DNA of 64,000 nucleotides from Limimonas halophila (lineage in GTDB: Bacteria > Pseudomonadota > Alphaproteobacteria > Kiloniellales > Rhodovibrionaceae): assembly GCF_900100655.1 (NCBI RefSeq), contig NZ_FNCE01000003.1, positions 214,501 through 278,500 of the forward strand, given 5' to 3'. The notes below the pieces were generated by a model, which did not search any database, had not been told where the DNA came from, and was given only the letters and a program-made list of their open reading frames with translations. This document shows positions 1 to 6,356 of this stretch, one piece after another; within the stretch, counting starts at the first letter, position 1; every line of letters starts with the position of its first letter. The position numbers and the translations under genes are program-made.

Positions 1-2177
1 CCGGTGTCGAAATTGATGGTTTCGTTCGTGACGTTCGGCTCGTTGAAGAAGACCGACAGGCCCTGTGCTTCGCCGTCCGTGACCCGAACCGAGTTGTCCG
101 AGGCGATCTCCACCAAGCTGGCGTCGCCGTTCAGATCGGCGTCCGTGATGGTGCCGTTCCCGTCGGTGCTCACATTCAGATCGAAATTTTCGACCGCGCC
201 CGTGTTGCCGGTGAAGTTCAGGAGCTGAGCGGACGGGTTGCTCGTCCGGAAATCGAACTGGAAGAGGTTGCGCACGTCCTCAAAGTTCTGGCTCAGCGCC
301 GTGTCAAGCAGCACGGCCGGGTCGTTCTCGTCCAGGCTGTCGCGAACAGTCAGCGTGCCCCGGTTGAGCGGGTCGGCAATTTCGTCGTCCTGAAGCTCCT
401 GAATGCCAATCGAGCGCAGGGTGCTGAATTCGCCGTCCACGTTGCGGCCAACCCCGGAGCTGATCTGGTTGAGGCGTTGCTGGATGCTGTCCAACACCCG
501 TTCGTCGGCCAGAGCGCCGACGGTGTCCTCGGATTGCCCTTCGAGCTGCACCTCCTGGCGCTGTGCGTTGACGAAACGCTGGACGGAGTTGAAGGCGTCC
601 ACGAAGCTCTGGATGTCTTCCCGCGCGGCAGCGAGATCGCGCTCGACGGGCAGGTTGACCGTGGTGCCGTCTTCCGCCTGGCGGATGTTGAGCGTCACAC
701 CTTGGAAGACGTCGTCCACGGTGTTGCTTTGACGCTCGAAGATTTCGTCGTCGAGATTCGTGTTCTCCAGAAAGGTGCTTCCACCATCGCTGAAGGAAAG
801 GCTGCCGTTGGAGGAATTGACCTCCAGCGAGTCGTTCTGACCGTCGCCGTTGGTGTCTACGGTTCCGGCCGTGATCGAAGCCGGCGTCTGATCGTTGATC
901 GCTGTTGCGAGGTCTTCAAGACTGGTCGCATCGACATCGATGCTGCCGCTTCCATCAGGCACCTCGATGTCGGTGGTTCCGTCGTTGTTGGTCACCGACA
1001 AGGTGAAGTTCGAGTTCTCCTCGACGAGGCCGAGGTTCAGGAGCGACTGCGAGGTATCGTTGACCCGTTCCGACTGCGCGGTGGTCTGCTCTTTCACGTT
1101 GTCGGCGGTGAAGCGGGCGTTCTGGGCGTCCTGAATGACGCTTTGTTTGTTGCCGCTCCCGTCGAGGACACCGAGATCTTCGAGCGGGTTGTTGGTCGTG
1201 TCCGCCAGCGCGATCCGGTTGTCCGTGCCCGTGTCCTCGGCGGCCAGGACGAGCTGCTTTTCCGTGTCGGAGATGTTGACGACGCTGGCCGTAACACCGG
1301 CATCGGCGCTGTTGATCTTGTCGCGGACGTCGTTGAGCGAGTCGCTGTCGGCCGTCGAAATCGTGCTGGCGCCCTGGAGGTCCGTGTTTTCCAGGAACTC
1401 GCTGCCGCCGTCCGAGAGCGTGATCGGATCGCCGTTGTCCGATGACAGCTCCAACTGGTTGTCCCCGTTCACCTGTGCCGAGACATTGGCAACGTTGCCG
1501 TCGATGTCTGCGGCCACGTCGTTGAGGGACGCGGTAGAGGTATCGAAACTGCGGGTGGTGCCGTTGACCGTCAGATCGAGCGTGCCGCTCGCGAGGTTCT
1601 GATTGGCCAGCGTGTCGGTCGGGTCGCCGACCGACGTGGAGGTCAGCGTCTGCGTGCCGATCGTGAAGGCGCCGTTGAAGCTGCCGTCGCTGACCTCGGC
1701 GTCATCGCCGTCCGCGAGCGCTTCGTCGGCGCGGGAGAAGATGCTGCTGCCGAGCTGTTCCGCCTCGGCGCGCTGAAGCACCTCGATCTGGTGGTCGCGC
1801 ACCTGGGCTTGATTGGTCAGCTGCGCACCGATGATGTCCGCGGCTTCGGACGGCTGCTGGTTGTCGAAGCGGCTGGTGGTGGCGTTGCCCAGCGCCTTTT
1901 CGGCGAACGCGCTGTTGGAGCCCGCGATCGTGCGCCTGCCGTTCAAACGGCCCGCCGCCGAACGCAGCTCCTCGAACCGGCTGCGCAGGTTTTCCAGCGC
2001 ATCGATTTTGAAATTGTTGTCCTCGACCTGTGTTTCGATGCGGTCGATGCGCTGCTGCTGCGGCTCGACGAGGGAGTCGACGAGATCCTGTGTGGGGATG
2101 CCGGTCGACGGTCCGGAAAACCGCGCGCGGCCGCTGTCGGTGATGAGATTGCCGAGGCCGAAGAGACTGTCGCTCAT
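1..2177 (-). CDS. fliD: Flagellar filament cap protein FliD (C-terminus outside window)
   Basis: FliD (HAP2) caps the growing filament outside the cell and helps flagellin fold in. The visible 725 residues start at an ATG preceded by GGAGGT. The N-terminus carries the FliD_N hallmark DLVDSLVEPQQQRI, followed by a coiled-coil-like stretch. The middle holds flagellin-IN-type repeats; one unit is clearly duplicated (SDGGSEFLENT near 1381-1440 and SDGGSTFLENT near 757-812). A FliD_C-type region begins around residue 490 (VDAFNSVQRFVNAQR). At more than 725 residues it is far longer than the usual 450-500, because of the repeat region. The frame is open to base 1, so the stop lies outside the window. 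It follows flaG by 65 bases and is probably co-transcribed with it from the sigma-54 site at 2731-2750. Confidence 0.93.
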   Translation of the reverse strand, partial: MSDSLFGLGNLITDSGRARFSGPSTGIPTQDLVDSLVEPQQQRIDRIETQVEDNNFKIDALENLRSRFEELRSAAGRLNGRRTIAGSNSAFAEKALGNATTSRFDNQQPSEAADIIGAQLTNQAQVRDHQIEVLQRAEAEQLGSSIFSRADEALADGDDAEVSDGSFNGAFTIGTQTLTSTSVGDPTDTLANQNLASGTLDLTVNGTTRSFDTSTASLNDVAADIDGNVANVSAQVNGDNQLELSSDNGDPITLSDGGSEFLENTDLQGASTISTADSDSLNDVRDKINSADAGVTASVVNISDTEKQLVLAAEDTGTDNRIALADTTNNPLEDLGVLDGSGNKQSVIQDAQNARFTADNVKEQTTAQSERVNDTSQSLLNLGLVEENSNFTLSVTNNDGTTDIEVPDGSGSIDVDATSLEDLATAINDQTPASITAGTVDTNGDGQNDSLEVNSSNGSLSFSDGGSTFLENTNLDDEIFERQSNTVDDVFQGVTLNIRQAEDGTTVNLPVERDLAAAREDIQSFVDAFNSVQRFVNAQRQEVQLEGQSEDTVGALADERVLDSIQQRLNQISSGVGRNVDGEFSTLRSIGIQELQDDEIADPLNRGTLTVRDSLDENDPAVLLDTALSQNFEDVRNLFQFDFRTSNPSAQLLNFTGNTGAVENFDLNVSTDGNGTITDADLNGDASLVEIASDNSVRVTDGEAQGLSVFFNEPNVTNETINFDT

Positions 2178-2242
2178 CGTGCCACCTCCGTCCTACCTAG
2201 ACGTGGGCGGCCGGCGCTCCCGGTCGGACGACCGGGGTGCGC

Positions 2243-2620
2243 TCAGACGCGTTGATTGACGACGATCCCGAGAACCCGGTTGACGCGCGCGGCCTCAACC
2301 ATCTCCTCCGGGGGAACCTGGCGAAGCAGTTCGTCCGTGTCCGCATCGCGCAGCTCGAAAGTCAGGGTGTTCAGCAGGTCGTCGTGCCTCGTCGTGACCG
2401 ACGTCTGCCGGGGGCCGTCGTCCCCGACTTGCTCCCGGTCTGCAAGCAATTCACGTGCCAAGCGGTCGCGGTCACCGCGGCTGGACCGCTCGGCAAAATC
2501 GGCCCGGAGCCGTTCGCCCGAGACGGTTGAATTTGCCGCGCGGTTGTCGTTGATGGCCGCGCCGGCCTGTTGACTGTCGGCGCGCGGGGCCTGGGAAAGC
2601 ACGTCTGTCAAGGGTGTCAT
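2243..2620 (-). CDS. flaG: FlaG family flagellar protein
   Basis: A 125-residue protein whose C-terminal half matches the FlaG pattern: a beta segment (LTFELRDADTDELLRQVPPEEM) like the family's 'D..TgEvIRQIPpEe' core. FlaG proteins influence filament length and are usually encoded next to fliD, as here. The N-terminal 60 residues are polar and low in complexity, which is common in the family. I chose the ATG at 2620 because GGTGGAG lies about nine bases upstream; the frame stays open further upstream but that part has no family features. It is first in a short flaG-fliD unit. Confidence 0.8.
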   Translation of the reverse strand: MTPLTDVLSQAPRADSQQAGAAINDNRAANSTVSGERLRADFAERSSRGDRDRLARELLADREQVGDDGPRQTSVTTRHDDLLNTLTFELRDADTDELLRQVPPEEMVEAARVNRVLGIVVNQRV

Positions 2621-2730
2621 GGCTGCCACTCCACCGCTGCGCCAGATGAGCCGGGAATCGTTCAGGGGCAGGGTGCGCTGGCGCGGACGCACGCTGCAAG
2701 GTTAAGACATCGTAACTTTCTCTCAGGTTG

Positions 2731-2750
2731 ATTTGCAAGCCGCGTGCCGG
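2731..2750 (-). promoter_or_regulatory. Sigma-54-type promoter for flaG-fliD
   Basis: On the minus strand the bases read CGGCACG-CGGC-TTGCA followed by AAT, which fits TGGCACG-N4-TTGCA with one mismatch (T to C at the -24 element) and the exact GG/GC spacing. It would start transcription about 100 bases before flaG, matching the geometry of the fliC promoter. The call is from pattern only. Confidence 0.65.
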
Positions 2751-3003
2751 TCTGGTTTCGAACCGGTGCGGGTTTCCCGGTGACATCGGGGGTGACCGAC
2801 CACCGGATCGGTGTCCGGTGGCATGGGTGGGCGAGATTGCCCGGTCGGGGGAGGCAATGACGGGTGGGGGCGCTTTGGCTATCGCGTTCTCCCCCATGGT
2901 CATCACCGCGCTGGACGCGGTGATCTCGCCCGGTTCGGGTTTCCCGGCGACATCGGGGGTGACCTTGATGGGTCAGATTGCCCGCTTTCGCGGGCAATGA
3001 CGG
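2741..3003. repeat. Two adjacent copies of a dispersed hairpin repeat
   Basis: This gap holds two related copies (about 2750-2869 and 2896-3003) of an intergenic element also found at 5157-5320. Shared blocks are GCGGGTTTCCCGG, GACATCGGGGGTGACC and a terminal block GATTGCCCG...GGCAATGACG. The second copy has two near-perfect hairpins: ATCACCGCG/CGCGGTGAT (2902-2924, 5-base loop) and ATTGCCCGC/GCGGGCAAT (2977-2998, 4-base loop). No protein is predicted inside. It resembles REP/BIME or MITE-like elements. Confidence 0.75.
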
Positions 3004-3032
3004 CTTGGGGGACAATGACGAAAAGGGGGCGC

Positions 3033-3617
3033 CTACCGCCACGGAGGCCCGAGAACCCACGTAACGAGACTTCGACGGATACCGCGATCAACCGGCGTAA
3101 CGCGATGAAGAACGAAGGACGGAAATATGATCGCGGACCCACGCTTGCGGGTCGCGGATTTCGGTTGTGGGCCGTACCAAACTTCCAGATCCCCACCCTG
3201 ATAGTCGTCGGGCTCCGAGAGTTGAATGACGATGCTCAGCTTGCGTAGACTGTTTTGACCCGGTCCATGGTCCGTGTGCCAGTCATATTTCGCGCCTTCG
3301 TGGCTATATTCGATATATTGGGCATTGTATATGCCACGAATGTCAAATCCCAAAAAGCGATTGTTGACATTTTTCGCAACTTTTAGAATTCGATTGTAAA
3401 TATACTTCGTTTCGGCGTCGAATGGAAATGCGCCAACAAAACAGTCCCGTATACCTGACTTTCCACCTCTGGTTTCGCCGGAAGACGAAATATTTTCGTA
3501 GCCGAGTGAAATAATATGGTCGCACTCGTTGGGCGTGAAGACATCATCGATGGTCATCAAGTCATTGTAGTTTTTGTTTGGCGTATTGAATGCCTCTTGG
3601 CCCGAGTTTGCGTTCAT
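3033..3617 (-). CDS. 2-oxoglutarate/Fe(II)-dependent oxygenase (PKHD-like)
   Basis: A 194-residue protein with the double-stranded beta-helix iron site: HxD motif at H114-x-D116 (YDWHTDHG), distal H171 (FVLHRVTP) and a 2-oxoglutarate-binding arginine at 181/182 (GIRRSL). This is the prolyl/lysyl hydroxylase-like PKHD family, which hydroxylates side chains on proteins or small molecules; the substrate here is unknown. ATG at 3617 has AGGGAG in front. The gene is visibly richer in A and T (about 3300-3560) than everything around it, suggesting acquisition by transfer. It lies between fliC and flaG, in the same direction and just past the fliC terminator, so a role in modifying flagellin is possible but only inferred. 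Confidence 0.85.
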   Translation of the reverse strand: MNANSGQEAFNTPNKNYNDLMTIDDVFTPNECDHIISLGYENISSSGETRGGKSGIRDCFVGAFPFDAETKYIYNRILKVAKNVNNRFLGFDIRGIYNAQYIEYSHEGAKYDWHTDHGPGQNSLRKLSIVIQLSEPDDYQGGDLEVWYGPQPKSATRKRGSAIIFPSFVLHRVTPVDRGIRRSLVTWVLGPPWR

Positions 3618-3639
3618 ATCCTGCTCCCTTCTTCAGGCG

Positions 3640-3672
3640 AAAAAAGGGGCGGATGGCCACGCCATCCGCCCC
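3640..3672 (-). terminator. Intrinsic terminator of fliC
   Basis: A perfect 12-base stem (GGGGCGGATGGC/GCCATCCGCCCC, 3646-3657 with 3661-3672) with a 3-base loop is followed on the minus strand by six Ts (3640-3645). It sits 28 bases after the fliC stop and ends 22 bases before the oxygenase start, so the oxygenase needs read-through or its own promoter. Confidence 0.93.
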
Positions 3673-3699
3673 CAAAGGCCATCTGTCTTTAGGCGAGGC

Positions 3700-4989
3700 T
3701 TACTGGAAGAGACCCAGCAGGTTCTGCGGCAGCTGCTGCGCCTGGGTAAGCGTCGAGGACGCCGCCTGGAAGCGCACCTGGGTCTGGGAGAACTCGGTGC
3801 TGGCCTGGGCGACGTTGGCCTCGATCAGCGAGGAGTTCGCCGCGCTCTGGTTGTTGATGGCGGAGGAGATGTTGTCCTGCGCCGCGTCCAGGCGGTTCTG
3901 GCTGGCCGCCACCTCGGAGCGCCGCTGGTTGAGCGTTTGCAGCGCGTTGTCGATGGCCTGGTTGGCCTGCTCGGCGTTCGTCCGGGTGTCGAGGCTCGTC
4001 CCGTCGATGCCGAGCGACCGCGTGTCGATCGAGCCGATCGTGACCTCGATCTGGTCGGCGTTGGCATCCGTCCCCGTGCCGACCGCGAAGTTGAGCATCG
4101 TGGTGTCCGACCCCGTGAAGGTCGCACCCGTCAAGGTGTCGACACCGGTCGTAGCGCTTGACAGGTCGGTCATGGCGATGGTCGTGCCCGTGCCGAGCAT
4201 CACGGAGAACGATCCCATGCCATCCTGGCCGGTGGGCCCGGCGATGATGGTTTGGGCCATCGTCAGCTGCACGTTGGCCGGTGTGGCCGTGTCCGCCTGG
4301 ACCATCACGTTGGTCAGCATGCCGGAGAAGTTGGTCGTGTTGCCGTCGGCCGTGGTGACGCCAGTCACCATGAAACTCAGCATGGCCAGCGTGCCGGTGC
4401 CGCCGCTGATGCCGGTGAGCGACGTCCCGGTCGCGTTGGCGGTGATCATTGCGGAGCTGATCATGAACGTCGGATTGGCCTGATCGGAGCCGGAGAAGGT
4501 GACGCCCATGGCACCGAAGGCACCGGTGCCGACCACAGTGCCACCGCTCGTGTTGGTGGCATTAATGTTGCCGCTCACCAGCTGGCTGCCGGAGAAGGTG
4601 GTGTCCTCGGCCAGGCGGTTGATTTCGTCCTGAATCGCCTGGAACTCGGAATCCAGGAACTCCCGCTGGGGATCGGAGATGTTGTCCGAGCCGGCCTGGA
4701 CGGCGAGCTGCTGGCCGCGCTGCAGCAGGCTTTCCGTGTTGGAGAAGGCGCCGTCCGCGATCTGCAGCAGGGAACCCGCCTGCTCGGCGTTGCGGTTGGC
4801 CTGCTCCAGGCCCGAGACCTCGGCCTCCAGGCGCGAGGAAATGGCGGAGGAGGCGACGTCGTCCTGCGCCTCGTTGACGCGCAGGCCGGAGGACAGCACC
4901 TCCGACTGGTTCTGCAGGCTGTCGCTCAGGCGGTTGAGCTGCTGGTTCGCCTGGGCCGCCGGGGCGTTGGAGACGATGCTGAGGGACAT
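3700..4989 (-). CDS. fliC: Flagellin
   Basis: This 429-residue protein is the filament subunit. Residues 1-140 match the flagellin D0/D1 N-terminus (SGLRVNEAQDDVASSAISSRL, SLLQIADGAFSNTESLLQRG) and residues 320-429 the C-terminal D1/D0 helices (LGIDGTSLDTRTNAEQANQA, ending LPQNLLGLFQ). The middle, about 140-310, is rich in Thr, Gly and evenly spaced Met. The whole protein contains no Lys, His, Cys, Tyr or Trp by eye, with many Asp and Glu. The start ATG has AGGAGG upstream. A sigma-54 site lies about 105 bases upstream and a strong terminator follows, so it is a monocistronic gene. Confidence 0.97.
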   Translation of the reverse strand: MSLSIVSNAPAAQANQQLNRLSDSLQNQSEVLSSGLRVNEAQDDVASSAISSRLEAEVSGLEQANRNAEQAGSLLQIADGAFSNTESLLQRGQQLAVQAGSDNISDPQREFLDSEFQAIQDEINRLAEDTTFSGSQLVSGNINATNTSGGTVVGTGAFGAMGVTFSGSDQANPTFMISSAMITANATGTSLTGISGGTGTLAMLSFMVTGVTTADGNTTNFSGMLTNVMVQADTATPANVQLTMAQTIIAGPTGQDGMGSFSVMLGTGTTIAMTDLSSATTGVDTLTGATFTGSDTTMLNFAVGTGTDANADQIEVTIGSIDTRSLGIDGTSLDTRTNAEQANQAIDNALQTLNQRRSEVAASQNRLDAAQDNISSAINNQSAANSSLIEANVAQASTEFSQTQVRFQAASSTLTQAQQLPQNLLGLFQ

Positions 4990-5094
4990 GGTTTCCTCCT
5001 ACTTGGATGTCCGTGGGTGCATCTTGCCTCGCGGGGCCGTCCTGTCCCCGCGTTCCGGCCGCCGTTCTTGCAGCCGGCGAGGCACGCACTGGGA

Positions 5095-5112
5095 TAGCAA
5101 CACCCGTGCCAG
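5095..5112 (-). promoter_or_regulatory. Sigma-54 promoter of fliC
   Basis: Minus-strand bases read TGGCACG-GGTG-TTGCT, a full match to the sigma-54 consensus TGGCACG-N4-TTGCW with correct -24/-12 spacing. It implies a leader of about 95 bases before the fliC ATG at 4989. Confidence 0.85.
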
Positions 5113-5156
5113 GGGTGACGCAAGAGGGGGCTGCGCGCAGCGTTTCGGCTTTTCCC

Positions 5157-5320
5157 CTATGGTCATCACCGCGCTGGACGCGGTGATCCCGCCCGGTGCG
5201 GGTTTCCCGGTGATCTCGGGGGTAACGCGATGGGTCAGATTGCCCGGTTGGACACGCAGTCGCTGGCCGGAGGCCAGCTAGCGGGCAATGACGAAAAGGG
5301 CCGGCAATGACGGGGTGGGG
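5157..5320. repeat. Third copy of the dispersed hairpin repeat
   Basis: It shares long blocks with 2741-3003: ATGGTCATCACCGCGCTGGA, GCGGGTTTCCCGG and CAGATTGCCCG...CGGGCAATGACG. The ATCACCGCG/CGCGGTGAT hairpin is at 5165-5187. Here the terminal ATTGCCCG and CGGGCAAT arms (5239-5246, 5282-5289) are pushed apart by a further hairpin GCTGGCC-GGA-GGCCAGC (5262-5278). The rest of the 4990-5333 gap is the fliC leader and promoter. Confidence 0.72.
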
Positions 5321-5333
5321 CGTGTCGGCCGGT

Positions 5334-6128
5334 TCAGCCGGCGCCGATGTGGGCGAGGAATTGCTCGCGCAGGCGCGCGTCCGTCTCGCTGCGCATCTTC
5401 ACGGTTGGCGGGTCCGGAACCGCGGCCGCGCCCGCATCCACGCCGAGCTGCGAAAGCATGTGGCGCACCGTGGCGTCATAGTCGGCGGTGAGCGTTTCGT
5501 AGGTCAGCGGTTGAACCGCGATGCCGAGGCTGTCGAACAGCGCCCGCCATTGCTGTTCCATGGCCAGAACCCGGTGCAGGCGCTGGGCGATGGCGGGGCC
5601 GTCGAACGTTAGATCGTCGTCGGCCGTGGGGGCTGTTTCGGCTTCGTCCGCGTAGACGTTGAAGGTGTCGCGCTGCTGCCCCTTCCAGGTCGAGATCGCC
5701 TGCTGCAGCCGGTCCTGGCGGTACAGAAACACGACGTGATCGGCCTGCTTCAGGAATTGCGTGAACGGGTTGGGCACGCGGCGGAACATGGTCTGCATCT
5801 GATCGTATTTCACGTTCAGCCCGAACACGCCGTTGGGTGAGGTGCGCCGCGCCTGCATGTCGCTCATCAGGTCGGCGAAGGTGAAGTTCCACGAGCCGCG
5901 ATCCTTGGCGTATTCCTGCAGGAAGCCGCGGTTCAGGTACTCCATGGGGTCGCCCGCGACGCTGGTGCGGTAGAGCGCCTCGCTCAAGAGGTTGCTGCCG
6001 GAGCGGTGCGTGCAGCAGATCACGTAGCGTTTCACGGGTGTGCCCGGTTCGGCGAAATCCCGGCTGGGGTCGAGTTGCTGTTGGATGTTGCGCTGCTTGA
6101 CCGACGCCGCTGCTTGCTGATCCGCCAT
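5334..6128 (-). CDS. Stf0-type sulfotransferase
   Basis: A 264-residue PAPS-dependent sulfotransferase of the Stf0 type, which moves sulfate to a carbohydrate or lipid hydroxyl. The 5'-phosphosulfate loop is CTHRSGSNLLSEAL (residues 39-52) and the 3'-phosphate region FLYRQDRLQQAISTWKGQQ (134-152); the Stf0 family keeps this tryptophan-containing segment. ATG at 6128 is chosen because GGGGTGA lies just upstream; an in-frame GTG at 6140 is possible. It is separated from fliC by a repeat and is divergent from the TPR-sulfotransferase operon. The acceptor is unknown; a filament or envelope glycan is plausible from position. Confidence 0.85.
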   Translation of the reverse strand: MADQQAAASVKQRNIQQQLDPSRDFAEPGTPVKRYVICCTHRSGSNLLSEALYRTSVAGDPMEYLNRGFLQEYAKDRGSWNFTFADLMSDMQARRTSPNGVFGLNVKYDQMQTMFRRVPNPFTQFLKQADHVVFLYRQDRLQQAISTWKGQQRDTFNVYADEAETAPTADDDLTFDGPAIAQRLHRVLAMEQQWRALFDSLGIAVQPLTYETLTADYDATVRHMLSQLGVDAGAAAVPDPPTVKMRSETDARLREQFLAHIGAG

Positions 6129-6293
6129 GTGTGGTTTCACCCCGCGTTCGTGTTGGCCGCGCTACGTCGAGACCAATGTCGGCGAGTGTGCATGCAAGCG
6201 CAATGCGAAGCGTGCGCGGATGGGCGGCGGGCGCAGTGTCGGGCGGGGTGGGCAAAAATGGCCGCCCGTGCGGCAAGGTCTTCCGGGTAAGCT

Positions 6294-6311
6294 TTTGGCA
6301 AGCTTTTTGCG
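6294..6311 (+). promoter_or_regulatory. Sigma-54-like promoter of the sulfotransferase-methyltransferase operon
   Basis: TGGCAAG-CTTT-TTGCG matches TGGCACG-N4-TTGC with one mismatch and exact spacing, about 45 bases before the ATG at 6357. It places the downstream genes in the same class as fliC, flaG, flgI and flgF. Pattern evidence only. Confidence 0.65.
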
Positions 6312-6356
6312 TGAGACTGCGGTCAGCAGTTCGGGCTGAAAGAAGGATCGTGCGCC

